Positions 33,148 to 42,407 of a stretch of 64,000 nt of DNA are shown in pieces. Position 1 is the stretch's first letter; every line of letters begins with the position of its first letter. The notes beneath the pieces are model-generated. The model ran no database searches. It was not told the DNA's origin and saw only the letters and a list, made by a program, of their open reading frames with translations. A program made the position numbers and the translations under genes. The stretch is from contig CAJUGD010000005.1 in NCBI GenBank assembly GCA_910586205.1, positions 62,001 through 126,000 of the forward strand. The letters are read 5' to 3'. The stretch is from an uncultured Lachnospiraceae bacterium. Its GTDB lineage: Bacteria > Bacillota > Clostridia > Lachnospirales > Lachnospiraceae.

Positions 33148-35375
33148 TATTCCTCCTCAATCTCCCGGATTCTCTCCTTTAGTCCCGTATACCGTCTTTG
33201 CTCCATCTCATTATCCACCATGGACTGAAACATTTCCGGAATCCCCACAAGACATACACAGGATCGTGCCCTGGTGACTGCCGTGTAGATCAGGTTCCTG
33301 GTCATCAGCATTCGAGGACCAGAGTGAACCGGAATGACTACTGCCGGATATTCGCTTCCCTGGGATTTATGTATGGTAATGGCATAAGCAAGCTCTAACT
33401 CCTCCAACTGCCGGAAACCATACTCTACCATCCTTCCCTCATCAAATTCCACGGTCATCTCCTCTGAAAATGTATTGATCTCCCGGATGATTCCAATATC
33501 CCCGTTAAAAACCCCCATGCCGGAGTCAGACACAATCCCGTGACTGTTTCGTACTTCCCACTCCAACTGATAATTATTCTTCACCTGCATTACCTTATCC
33601 CCCACCCGGTATAAGGTTCCCCCTGCTTCCTTCTCCTCCTTTTGGGCAGACTTAGGATTTAGATGCTCCTGCAGGACACTGTTAAGCCGTTCCACTCCCA
33701 GCGCCCCCTTTCTCATGGGCGTCATAATCTGGATCTCAAAGGGATCTGCCTTTACATACCCAGGCAGTTTTTCCTTTACCAAGGTGATCATGGAACGGAT
33801 AATCCCGTCTGGATGATCTCCCCGGATAAAGAGAAAATCCCTGCTTCGTTTCCCCAAAGGAATCGGATCTCCTGCATTAATCTTATGGGCATTGACAATA
33901 ATATCACTTTCTGCCGCTTGCCGGAAAATCCGATTCAGGCTCACTACCTGAAACCGTTCAGACTCAATCATATCCCGCAGCACGTTTCCTGCCCCCACAC
34001 TGGGGAGCTGGTTCACATCCCCCACCAGAATCAGCCTGGTGCCGGGGCTGACAGCCTTCAGCAATGCATTCATCAAATAAATATCCACCATGGAAGTCTC
34101 ATCTATAATCACGGCATCCGCATCCAGAGGATTGTCCTCTCCTCTCTCAAAATGCATTCCCATGGTTCCTCTGTCATCCTCCGGCGCCCCATTCAGCTCC
34201 AATAAGCGGTGAATGGTCTTAGCCTCATAGCCCGTGGCCTCTGTCATCCGCTTTGCAGCCCTGCCTGTAGGCGCTGCCAGAAGAATCGTCATTTCCTCCT
34301 GTTCAAAATAACGGATAATCGTATTAATAGTAGTGGTCTTTCCTGTCCCTGGACCGCCTGTAATGATCAACAGCCCGCTGTTGACTGCCTGTATTACTGC
34401 CTGAAGCTGCATCTGATCTGCCTCAATCCCTTCTTCCCTGCAGATTTGTTCCAGCTTCAGGCGAATCCCATCTTCTGGCTCCCTTCCACGGAGATTTAAG
34501 TCATGAAGCATTCTGGCCGTATTTAATTCCATATAATAATATTGGGATGCATAAATATGGCGGCTTCCATCCTCTCCGGACTTTACTACCACCTTTTTCT
34601 CTATTTGCAGATCCATCAAATGCTTTTCCATCATCCCAGGATCCACGTGAAGAAGCTCGGATGCATTTTTTAAAAGCTCCTCCTGGGGCAGATAGGTATG
34701 TCCGTTTGCCGATGACTGTAAAAGGCAATAGAAAATCCCGCTGTGGATCCGATAATCCGAATCCATAACAATTCCTACACGCTGGGCTATTTCATCCGCT
34801 ATTTTAAATCCTACCCCCTGAATATCATCTGCCAGCTTGTAGGGATTCTCCCGGATAATCCCATACATCTGCTGGCCATATTCCTGATAGATTTTTAAGG
34901 CCAGGTTCATGGAAATGCCATATTCCTGTAAAAACATCATGGCCTGACGCATTTCCTTTTTTTCTTCCATCTGCTCTGAGATAGACCTGGCCAGCTTTTC
35001 ACTGATCCCTTTTACCTCTGCCAAACGCTCCGGTTCTTCTTCGATCACCCGAAAGGTATCTGCCTTAAAGCGCCGCACAATACGGGCGGCAAGAGCCGCC
35101 TTTACCCCCCGGATCGCACCAGAACCCAGATACCGCTCCATGGATGCCGTATCCTCAGGAGCCTTCAGCTCATATTTTTCCACCTGAATCTGTTCTCCAT
35201 AAAGAGCATGTTCCACCACTCTGCCCTCTGCCTCAATCAGATCCCCGTCACTGATATAAGGAAATGTTCCCACCAGCACATAGCTCTGGCCTTCAGCGCC
35301 TATCTCCAGGACAGAATAACCGTTTTCCTCATTGCGGTATTTTATCTTTTCCACATATCCTTTTACTGTTGCCAT
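33144..35375 (-). CDS. recD2: RecD2-type ATP-dependent DNA helicase
   Basis: About 743 residues: an N-terminal OB-like domain (residues 1-70), helix-hairpin-helix repeats, then SF1 helicase motifs with Walker A GGPGTGKTTT, DETSMVD, and a late TIHKSQGSEYP and TRARSCV. The RecB/RecC partners are absent, as expected for RecD2. The start at 35375 (MATVKGY) fits the family and follows GAAGGTGG. It is coupled to comF. Confidence 0.92.
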   Translation of the reverse strand: MATVKGYVEKIKYRNEENGYSVLEIGAEGQSYVLVGTFPYISDGDLIEAEGRVVEHALYGEQIQVEKYELKAPEDTASMERYLGSGAIRGVKAALAARIVRRFKADTFRVIEEEPERLAEVKGISEKLARSISEQMEEKKEMRQAMMFLQEYGISMNLALKIYQEYGQQMYGIIRENPYKLADDIQGVGFKIADEIAQRVGIVMDSDYRIHSGIFYCLLQSSANGHTYLPQEELLKNASELLHVDPGMMEKHLMDLQIEKKVVVKSGEDGSRHIYASQYYYMELNTARMLHDLNLRGREPEDGIRLKLEQICREEGIEADQMQLQAVIQAVNSGLLIITGGPGTGKTTTINTIIRYFEQEEMTILLAAPTGRAAKRMTEATGYEAKTIHRLLELNGAPEDDRGTMGMHFERGEDNPLDADAVIIDETSMVDIYLMNALLKAVSPGTRLILVGDVNQLPSVGAGNVLRDMIESERFQVVSLNRIFRQAAESDIIVNAHKINAGDPIPLGKRSRDFLFIRGDHPDGIIRSMITLVKEKLPGYVKADPFEIQIMTPMRKGALGVERLNSVLQEHLNPKSAQKEEKEAGGTLYRVGDKVMQVKNNYQLEWEVRNSHGIVSDSGMGVFNGDIGIIREINTFSEEMTVEFDEGRMVEYGFRQLEELELAYAITIHKSQGSEYPAVVIPVHSGPRMLMTRNLIYTAVTRARSCVCLVGIPEMFQSMVDNEMEQRRYTGLKERIREIEEEY

Positions 35376-35434
35376 CCTTGTGCCACCTTCTCCCATATCT
35401 TTTTGAAACTTTGATCCTATGTTTCCGATATATG

Positions 35435-35467
35435 AAAAAAGCCCCGCGCCTGTACCCGGTGCGGAGC
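35435..35467 (-). terminator. mreB terminator
   Basis: Read leftward, GCTCCGCACC pairs with GGCGCGGGGC (one mismatch, one G-U) and is followed by TTTTTT. Confidence 0.7.
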
Positions 35468-35571
35468 AGCCTTACCTTTTTTATCTTTCTCCTGATTCCC
35501 AGATATAAGAAATTTTGTATCGCCTCATTCTGATGAATGGACTGCAAAATGTGTTTAGATTATTGCTTAGA

Positions 35572-36576
35572 TCAATACTCATGGGCCCTGATATCCCCAT
35601 GCTGAAACTCAATAAACTTTCCTGTGCCAATGGCTACTGCAGTTAAAGGTTCCTCTGCCACCATCGTAGTAATGCCTGACTTTTCCTCAATAAGCTGATC
35701 CAAGCCATTCAGCAGTGCGCCTCCGCCAGTCATCACAATCCCCCGGTCAAAAATATCCGCAGCCAGCTCCGGCGGTGTCCTCTCCAGCACATTGTGCACT
35801 GCATCCACAATCTGCATGGCCGGCTCCCGAAGCGCCTCTAACGTCTCGTCTGAAGTTACCACTATAGTCTTGGGAAGTCCTGTCACCAGGTTTCTCCCCC
35901 GTACCTCCATAGTCAGAACCTCCGGACGACGGTACGCCGCGCCGATGTTGATCTTGATTTCCTCTGCGGTACGCTCTCCGATCAGAAGATTATGCTTTTT
36001 ACGCATATAACGCACCAAAGCCTCGTCAAAATCATCTCCCGCCACTTTAATGGATGTGCTGACCACAGGTCCGCCCAAAGAAATCACCGCAATATCTGCC
36101 GTGCCTCCTCCAATATCTACAATCATATTGCCGCAGGCCTTGGATATATCCACTCCCGCGCCGATAGCCGCTGCAACCGGCTCCTCAATAATCACCACAT
36201 CACGGGCGCCGGCATTGTATGTGGCGTCCTCCACGGCCTTCCTCTCTACCTCTGTTGCCCCGCTGGGAATACAGACCGCAATACGAGGCTTGCGCAGTGT
36301 CCGCTTTCCTACTGCCTTGGTAATAAAATACTTCAGCATCTTTTCTGTCACCGTATAATCCGAGATCACACCCTGCCGAAGCGGCCGTATGGCAATAATA
36401 TTCCCCGGAGTCCTGCCGATCATTAACCGCGCTTCCTCACCGATAGCCATGATCTTGCTGGAATCACGATCAATCGCCACCACAGACGGTTCCTTCAGCA
36501 CAACACCCTTACCCTTAATATATACTAAAATACTCGCTGTACCTAAATCAATTCCAATATCATTGGACACTAACAT
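35572..36576 (-). CDS. mreB: Rod-shape-determining actin-like protein MreB/Mbl
   Basis: The 334-residue protein has DIGIDLGTASILVYIKGKG (two parts: DIGIDLGTAS, VYIKGKG), MIVDIGGGTADIAVISLGG and GIVMTGGGALLNGLD, the phosphate- and adenosine-binding loops of MreB. It polymerises under the membrane and guides wall synthesis. No mreC or mreD follows, so it may be an Mbl-type paralogue. Start ATG follows GAGGAAGAAT. Confidence 0.93.
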   Translation of the reverse strand: MLVSNDIGIDLGTASILVYIKGKGVVLKEPSVVAIDRDSSKIMAIGEEARLMIGRTPGNIIAIRPLRQGVISDYTVTEKMLKYFITKAVGKRTLRKPRIAVCIPSGATEVERKAVEDATYNAGARDVVIIEEPVAAAIGAGVDISKACGNMIVDIGGGTADIAVISLGGPVVSTSIKVAGDDFDEALVRYMRKKHNLLIGERTAEEIKINIGAAYRRPEVLTMEVRGRNLVTGLPKTIVVTSDETLEALREPAMQIVDAVHNVLERTPPELAADIFDRGIVMTGGGALLNGLDQLIEEKSGITTMVAEEPLTAVAIGTGKFIEFQHGDIRAHEY

Positions 36577-36838
36577 TCTTATTCTTCCTCCTGCTTGTTC
36601 CTTCCGATTCCTTTATTTACAGTATTTACAATATTTCCAATGTCAATCTTATAACTTCATAATAATTGGTGTTTTATTTTGTTTTAATTTCCTGTTTCCC
36701 TTATAATTGGATCAACCGGAATTTCCATAATTTCCATAAAAATCCGGCTTTCTTTATTATATACAAAGATATCCTATTTTGAAAGGGTTTTTTTATTTTT
36801 TATTTTGTTTATATTTTTTTTATGATGGAGACACACTT

Positions 36839-36866
36839 TTGACACAAATATTTTCTATACTATAGT
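36839..36866 (+). promoter_or_regulatory. Strong promoter before the hairpin-rich region
   Basis: TTGACA (36839-36844), a 16-nt spacer and TATAGT (36861-36866). The predicted start falls at the first base of a hairpin, typical of a stable small RNA. Confidence 0.65.
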
Positions 36867-36869
36867 TAC

Positions 36870-37060
36870 ATTATCCGAGAGGATAATGAGCCTTTGTTTC
36901 AAGTTAACACTTGAAATTGTAAAGCTTTTTCATACTCATACCTGCCAGAAGCAATTCTGGCAGGCCCCCCTAAAACCATTTTCTTTTATTTGTATACCTA
37001 CCATTCCCAAAAGTAATGCGGAGAACCCACCGACCCCTCGGTGGGTTCTTCGTATATTCT
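36870..37060 (+). ncRNA. Candidate structured RNA upstream of feoA
   Basis: Directly after the promoter come four separate perfect hairpins: ATTATCC/GGATAAT (36870-36887), TTTCAAGT/ACTTGAAA (36897-36916), CCTGCCAGAA/TTCTGGCAGG (36941-36964) and GAACCCACCGA/TCGGTGGGTTC (37023-37048). After the last, the U-run is delayed by about 15 nt, so termination is uncertain. It could be a free small RNA or the leader of feoA. I do not recognise a known riboswitch class. Confidence 0.45.
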
Positions 37061-37157
37061 ATATTTTTTTAATTTCCTCTTTCATACTTTTATCGCTAGA
37101 GTATACCTTTCCTGCATATATTATCTGCAGAAAATAAAAAGGAACGAGATAATTCCC

Positions 37158-37400
37158 ATGGTACTTCCATTAACCCACATGAATCCTGGTGAATCTGCCC
37201 GTATTGTATGGATTGCCAGTGATCCCTCTTTTAAACAGCACTTATACAATTTAGGCTTCTGCCCCCAGGAAATCATAACCTGTATTCAAAGCTGTCACCG
37301 CCGCAGAATGAGCGCTTACCGGGTACGTGGCCTTACCATTGCCCTCCGCCGCGAAAGAGCCAATGAAATCTTTGCAGAAATTCTCTTTTTAAAGTTTTAA
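37158..37400 (+). CDS. feoA: Small FeoA-domain protein
   Basis: The 80-residue protein is a single SH3-like FeoA domain: LTHMNPGESARIVWI, LYNLGFCPQEIITCI and YRVRGLTIALRRERANEIFAEI. FeoA domains support the FeoB ferrous iron permease, but no feoB lies nearby. The SD is weak (AAGGA about 15 nt upstream), so the start may be regulated by the leader. Confidence 0.75.
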   Translation: MVLPLTHMNPGESARIVWIASDPSFKQHLYNLGFCPQEIITCIQSCHRRRMSAYRVRGLTIALRRERANEIFAEILFLKF

Positions 37401-37446
37401 AGTAAAAAGGTCTGGCAATCTTCCTTCTGGAATATGGCCAAACCTT
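37401..37446 (-). terminator. Terminator of the 41-residue peptide gene
   Basis: Read leftward, AAGGTTTGGC pairs with GCCAGACCTT with mismatches and is followed by TTTTA. It may also serve feoA from the other side. Confidence 0.5.
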
Positions 37447-37452
37447 CTTCAC

Positions 37453-37578
37453 TCAATCTTCTTCCTCATCTTCTTCCATGACTATCGCTGCAGCCGCAGT
37501 CGCCACAGTCGTCACGGTAGCAACCACCGCAAATATAATCACCAACAGCACACCGCCCATAAAATACATTAATTCCAT
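37453..37578 (-). CDS. 41-residue single-pass membrane peptide with acidic tail
   Basis: The ATG at 37578 is preceded by AGGAGG at ideal spacing. The product is a hydrophobic helix of about 26 residues (from MGGVLLVIIFAVVATV on) ended by EEDEEED. The strong SD, clean membrane helix and own terminator make it a convincing small protein despite its size. I do not recognise a family. Confidence 0.65.
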   Translation of the reverse strand: MELMYFMGGVLLVIIFAVVATVTTVATAAAAIVMEEDEEED

Positions 37579-37670
37579 TGTCTTCCTCCTGTTTCCCGCC
37601 TATAAATAACTTCTGTTAACCAGTATATCACATTTCTTTATGTCCATCAATTACTATTTTCAGACACACT

Positions 37671-38801
37671 CTAGTAAATCCCCCGAATCCCTAAGTCCGT
37701 GTCCACTGTATTCAGATTATAAAGAACCAGCACATCTGTGACTCCCTCATGGCCTTTGATAAAGCTGGACGGACCCAACTTATAATACCGGGTATCAAAC
37801 ACATAAATTTTTTTATAATGATGTGCCAAAAAGGGAACCATGGAATTTGCATAGCTGTCTTTTATCAGCGCCAGCTCTCTGTCTGACTCTGCATTTTCAT
37901 TGGTAATCTCGATCAACGGATGAAGATTATTCAAAAAAAGCGAATATTTATCTTTCTTTCCCGCGTATTCCAGATTATAGAGACTATCCGTGGTTTCTTT
38001 CGTGTCCTCATAAAACACCGTCAGCTTATCAGACGGATTTCTATAAATCGTAATCACGTCCCCTTTTTGGCTATAGTCATTTACTTTGGAATAAATAGTC
38101 CCGCAAAAATCATCTGCTGCGATCTCTTTCTCCAACCCATCCAAATCTATGGGTGTAAATCCTTTTTCCCGGCAAAATGCCAGATATCCCACATAAGCCC
38201 CATAAGTGGTCCAATGGTGATCCGTCCTATAATAAAGCTGACCGTCCTTTTCATGTGTCAGCAGATCCTGACTGCAGTCAATAGGCAGAAGACCTGAATC
38301 TTGATAAATCTTCCTTGCTGTGTCCATCTGATCTGCAGCCGGCGCAAATTCCGGAAGTTTATTTTTATAAGTATAAATAGCAGTGGGCACCAGCATAAGA
38401 TGAAGTTCTTTTCCCTTCAGCTCCTCTTTTTCTCCAAATTTCTTTAATGTTTGAGAAATCTGGTCTGTGTTTACAGGCTTTTGATAATTTTCAATCAGAT
38501 ATCCGTCCTTGCCTATAAAAACCTGATTGATCTCCTTCTTCCCTAAAGTAATTTCTGTCTTGGTCTTCACACCGATAAAAAAGTCCCGAAGGGGAAAATG
38601 ATCGCAGAGATAGGAATTAATATCTTCCATATATTGTCCGCTTTTCACAGATTCCCAGGTAAAGACTGGAAAAGGCTCTAAATACCGATTTTCACTCTCA
38701 GAAAAATCCTGTTTTTTTAAAAGAAGGAATGACACGGAAAGAACCAGCACTGCAACTGTCAGGAAAACAGAAGTCACGGTGTGGATTGTATTTTCTCTCA
38801 T
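37671..38801 (-). CDS. DHHW-motif protein (AlgJ/AlgX-like SGNH partner)
   Basis: The 376-residue protein has an N-terminal membrane anchor (about 8-27) and the motif YRTDHHWTTYGAY, the DHHW/AlgX-type Asp-His pair, with the nucleophile Ser in IKDSYANSM. It ends a cluster with an MBOAT gene and is expected to transfer an acyl group to an exported polymer. Confidence 0.88.
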   Translation of the reverse strand: MRENTIHTVTSVFLTVAVLVLSVSFLLLKKQDFSESENRYLEPFPVFTWESVKSGQYMEDINSYLCDHFPLRDFFIGVKTKTEITLGKKEINQVFIGKDGYLIENYQKPVNTDQISQTLKKFGEKEELKGKELHLMLVPTAIYTYKNKLPEFAPAADQMDTARKIYQDSGLLPIDCSQDLLTHEKDGQLYYRTDHHWTTYGAYVGYLAFCREKGFTPIDLDGLEKEIAADDFCGTIYSKVNDYSQKGDVITIYRNPSDKLTVFYEDTKETTDSLYNLEYAGKKDKYSLFLNNLHPLIEITNENAESDRELALIKDSYANSMVPFLAHHYKKIYVFDTRYYKLGPSSFIKGHEGVTDVLVLYNLNTVDTDLGIRGIY

Positions 38802-38871
38802 TCTATTCTATCCTCTCATTTTAAGGAAACACTTAATTACATTTACTCTCCTGTTTTAAAGAAACACCTGC

Positions 38872-40368
38872 TTAAAAACGGAAGTATAAAAATGGATTGT
38901 AGGTATCATTGACCAAATAAGCTATCGTCAAACCAAAAAGAACCACATATCCAAACATTCCAGCCAAAGAAGCACAAAGCCTTCCTCCATTTCCCCATTC
39001 CTTCCTCTTTTTACAAATCCATGGATAAAAAGGAAAAGCAAGCAGCAGAGCCATCAAAAGCACTGCCCCATAATTCTGCAGATACCAAATGCACTCTATT
39101 CCCCACAAGGCATTTCCCGTACAGCCTGCCATGGAAAGCAGATAAGTTCTCAAAAGTCCCATATCATCAAACACAAACAGTACAAAACCCATCACTACAA
39201 TCAGGATCGTATAGAGATGTCGGAAAAAGGAAGGAAGCTGTTCTAACTTTTTCCCCCATATATATTTTTCTAATATCAGCAGGATACCGTAATACATTCC
39301 CCAAAGCACAAAATTCCAGGCAGCCCCATGCCAAAGCCCGGTCAGAAACCAGACTGCCATCATGTTAAGCAAATGCCTTTTTACCCCTTTACGATTTCCT
39401 CCCAAGGGAATATACACATAATCCTTGAACCAGGTAGACAAAGAAATGTGCCATCTTCTCCAAAAATCTGTTACAGACACAGACCAAAGAGGATAGTTGA
39501 AATTTTCCGGAAAATGAAATCCCAGCATCCATCCCATTCCAATAGCCATATCACTATAAGCGCTGAAATCAAAGTAGAGCTGCAAGGTAAAAGCAGCGGC
39601 TCCCAGCCAGCAAACTGCCACAGAAGCCTGTCCTGCCTCCAGAACCCGGATCTCCTCCCAAAGTGCGCCTACCTGGTTTGCAATCAAAACCTTTTTAAAC
39701 AATCCCTGCATGAAACGGAACAATCCTCTCTGAAATCCTTCCAGACTGATCTTTCGCTCATGCAGTTCCTCGTTCACTGTAGAAAACCGCACAATGGGAC
39801 CGGCTACCAGTTGGGGAAACATAGATACATAGGTTAAATACGTCAAATAATTCCGTTCTACCGGAACCTGGCCCCGGTATAGATCAATGATATAACTCAT
39901 GGTCTGAAAGGTAAAAAAACTGATTCCAATGGGCAGACCAATCTTAAGGAGGGGAAGCTCTGTGTGAAAAACCGCATTTATTGTTCCCAAGACAAAATCT
40001 GCATATTTAAAAAAAGCCAGAACGGAAAGATTGATTACCACAGAACTAATCAAAAAAATCCGTCTTTTTCCCTGGCTGCTTCCAAAACGTTCCATCAAAA
40101 GCCCGTTTCCAAAATCCACTGCTGAAGCAAACAGCATCAGCAAAATATAAACCGGCTCTCCCCATGCATAAAAAATCAGGCTGAATACAAGTAAAACTCC
40201 ATTCTGCAGTGGTATCTGATATTTTCTGCTCCCTGCAGAATCCCCGGTTTGCCCCATAACATAAGAATGTTTACCATGCAAAATGCATGGTAAACACGAA
40301 ACTGCATAATATAAAATCAAACAAAGGGGAAGAAAGAAAAATAAAAACGGAATACTGCTGAAAACCAT
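38872..40368 (-). CDS. MBOAT family O-acyltransferase (AlgI-like)
   Basis: A 498-residue polytopic protein with FPQLVAGPIVRF, DFWRRWHISLSTWFKD and the catalytic-type His in TGLWHGAAW. Between the first two membrane helices it carries an unusual insertion of about 35 residues (from CLPCILHGKHSY to YQIPLQ) that contains a perfect DNA palindrome. It partners with the DHHW protein downstream. Confidence 0.92.
   Translation of the reverse strand: MVFSSIPFLFFFLPLCLILYYAVSCLPCILHGKHSYVMGQTGDSAGSRKYQIPLQNGVLLVFSLIFYAWGEPVYILLMLFASAVDFGNGLLMERFGSSQGKRRIFLISSVVINLSVLAFFKYADFVLGTINAVFHTELPLLKIGLPIGISFFTFQTMSYIIDLYRGQVPVERNYLTYLTYVSMFPQLVAGPIVRFSTVNEELHERKISLEGFQRGLFRFMQGLFKKVLIANQVGALWEEIRVLEAGQASVAVCWLGAAAFTLQLYFDFSAYSDMAIGMGWMLGFHFPENFNYPLWSVSVTDFWRRWHISLSTWFKDYVYIPLGGNRKGVKRHLLNMMAVWFLTGLWHGAAWNFVLWGMYYGILLILEKYIWGKKLEQLPSFFRHLYTILIVVMGFVLFVFDDMGLLRTYLLSMAGCTGNALWGIECIWYLQNYGAVLLMALLLAFPFYPWICKKRKEWGNGGRLCASLAGMFGYVVLFGLTIAYLVNDTYNPFLYFRF
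40269..40295. repeat. Perfect 12-bp inverted repeat inside the MBOAT gene
   Basis: GTTTACCATGCA and TGCATGGTAAAC flank three bases. It encodes part of the unusual insertion between membrane helices 1 and 2 and looks like a captured palindromic element. Confidence 0.7.
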
Positions 40369-40382
40369 GTCTGTCCCCCGCC

Positions 40383-41150
40383 CTACTGGATTCCTGCCTG
40401 AATGATCTGGTTAATGGCGCCTGCCTGCTCAGAGATTACCAGATATACATAATTTCCATTTACCTGAACAGAACTTTTATCTACAATCTGAAATTGATCC
40501 GGAAGATAATTCTCCATCTCTGACTTCTTCTGGTCAATCACAGTCTGGAGCGCAGCGCTTAAGCCTGCTGTACTTCCTGCGTCCTTTGCCTTAAGAATAA
40601 CCACGGTCTCTGCAGAGATCGCTGCCTCTGACATGGAAAACACATATTCTTCCAAAGATCCAACATCAATCCCGTAATAATTAGAAATAAAATCATCCGG
40701 AACAACCATAGGAGAATTAAGAGCAACCTTCTGTGTAATCTCCCCATAAATATCTTTAACGCTTTTTCCCGTATTCTGAGGAGCTGTTGTCTCCGGAACC
40801 GTCTCTGGCGCTGTCTCCGGAGTCAGCGTTGCTTCAGTCACTGCCTCTGACTCTTTTTTTGTTTCTTCCTCAGCCGTTTCCTTTGTACTGGCTTCAGAAG
40901 TTTTTTCCTCCGCAGAGGTTTCATCCTCCGTGGTCTCATCTGCCTTCGTTTCTTCGCTGGTTTCCTCCTCTTTTTCTGTTTCCTTGCTTTCTTCTTCTGT
41001 AACTTCTGCAGTAGTTTCCTCAACAGTCGTCTCCGCAGCCGTAGTCTCCGCAGAAGATGAAGCTGCTGTTTCTGCCTTTCCGCATGCCCCAAGCATCAAA
41101 ACTACTGCCAAAAGATATGCGCTTCTCTTATAATTTCTTGTATTTATCAT
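40383..41150 (-). CDS. DUF4358 lipoprotein with long acidic Thr/Glu linker
   Basis: The 255-residue protein has a lipoprotein signal (VVLMLGACG; lipidated Cys near 23), a low-complexity Glu/Thr/Ser linker (about 30-128), and a C-terminal DUF4358 domain (SVKDIYGEI, NYYGIDVGSLEEYVFSMSEAAISA in parts). The domain commonly accompanies MBOAT/DHHW clusters and is of unknown function. Confidence 0.85.
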   Translation of the reverse strand: MINTRNYKRSAYLLAVVLMLGACGKAETAASSSAETTAAETTVEETTAEVTEEESKETEKEEETSEETKADETTEDETSAEEKTSEASTKETAEEETKKESEAVTEATLTPETAPETVPETTAPQNTGKSVKDIYGEITQKVALNSPMVVPDDFISNYYGIDVGSLEEYVFSMSEAAISAETVVILKAKDAGSTAGLSAALQTVIDQKKSEMENYLPDQFQIVDKSSVQVNGNYVYLVISEQAGAINQIIQAGIQ

Positions 41151-41222
41151 AATAATCTTTATTCCTTTCTCTATATATCTAAATGTATTGTGTCCGTGTC
41201 AAAAGGTCATGTACGCGGCTTG

Positions 41223-42191
41223 TTAATCTGTCTTTACTCCAGGGCCGGTATTCTGGCTTGTATTCTCTCTGGGCATTAAAACCCTGGAAACCTGTGTTTC
41301 CGGTTCTTCCGTGTTTTCTTCTGTTGATGCAGAAGCAGTCTCCTGAGATGACATTTCCTCTGATTCCTGTACCTCATTTTCCGGCTGTGGATTTTGTCCG
41401 TTTACCGGAAACGGGCTGGTGCCTTGGAGCTGAGTCCTGGCATATTCCCGCAGCACAGCAGACCATACATCATAGGCAGCCCCAGTCTGATGAACATAAT
41501 TATCACTGCAGTATACGGCCGGCAGATCCCCATTGGCATCTGACAGATGGGAAGCAAGATCTACAAATCCCCATCCGTTCGCAAGAGCCATCTGCTTTAA
41601 AAGCTCATTAAACCGCCGGATATTGGGATTGTTTAAATTCCCTCTGCCCTTTCCCTGCTTTGTGTAAGTCATACTGATAATATGAATCTCCGCATCCGGG
41701 CAATGGGCTTTAATGTTTCCAATTACCTGGGCATAGCAGTCACAGGTGTTTTCCAAAGTACCCATGTTCATATCATTAAGCCCGAAAAACATAAACACTC
41801 TTTTTGCATTAAGCATCCCCATGGATTCCCATACCGGTCTTTGCTGTCCCTGATAAACCGGATGCACACTTTTTGAAGATACAGGCCACAAAGCATTGTG
41901 AACCGAAAAACTGCCGGAAGCTAAAAACTGGATTCCTCCCAGATAGGTATTCCTTCTTTTCATTGCATAATTCCGAAATCCCATCATCACCGAATCACCG
42001 GTAAACACACTTCCTGCAAAATACTGATCAATAGCAGTCTCCATGGCAAGCGCCGGATCTTCTTCTGCTGTCCCTGCTGCCTGCTCTTGGACTGTATTCT
42101 CCTCATCTGCATAGGCAGCCATAGGAATCGCCCCCGCCAAAAGCATTGCTGAAACCCCACTGAGCAATCGGTATTTCCATCCTTTTTTCAT
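41223..42191 (-). CDS. Secreted SGNH/GDSL-family hydrolase
   Basis: A 322-residue secreted protein with a signal peptide (MKKGWKYRLLSG...AYADE), the nucleophile block FTGDSVMMG, FFGLNDMN as block III and the Asp/His region near NYVHQTGAAY. A Glu/Ser/Thr-rich tail closes it. ATG 42191 follows GGAGGAGAGG; the longer frame to 42230 lacks support. It heads the second acyl-transfer cluster and could remove or edit the acyl groups. Confidence 0.85.
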   Translation of the reverse strand: MKKGWKYRLLSGVSAMLLAGAIPMAAYADEENTVQEQAAGTAEEDPALAMETAIDQYFAGSVFTGDSVMMGFRNYAMKRRNTYLGGIQFLASGSFSVHNALWPVSSKSVHPVYQGQQRPVWESMGMLNAKRVFMFFGLNDMNMGTLENTCDCYAQVIGNIKAHCPDAEIHIISMTYTKQGKGRGNLNNPNIRRFNELLKQMALANGWGFVDLASHLSDANGDLPAVYCSDNYVHQTGAAYDVWSAVLREYARTQLQGTSPFPVNGQNPQPENEVQESEEMSSQETASASTEENTEEPETQVSRVLMPRENTSQNTGPGVKTD

Positions 42192-42407
42192 AATCCTCTC
42201 CTCCGCGAAATTTGTCTTATAGTATACCAAGAATAGGCTTACTTTTCAAGCAAGATTCACATTCTGGTTTTTAAAATTTAAGAATCTGTTGAAACCACTT
42301 AAGGTTTCCTGACCGGCAAAACCATTTTTCCCGTAAAATGTTGTCACACACAGCAAATCCTGCGGAATATCATACAGTATAATTCAACCCATGAGAGGAC
42401 TTATCCT

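Noticed and set aside
40838..41092. Arg/Lys-rich frame opposite in phase to the DUF4358 gene
   Set aside because: It is a shadow of the low-complexity Glu/Thr linker coding sequence.
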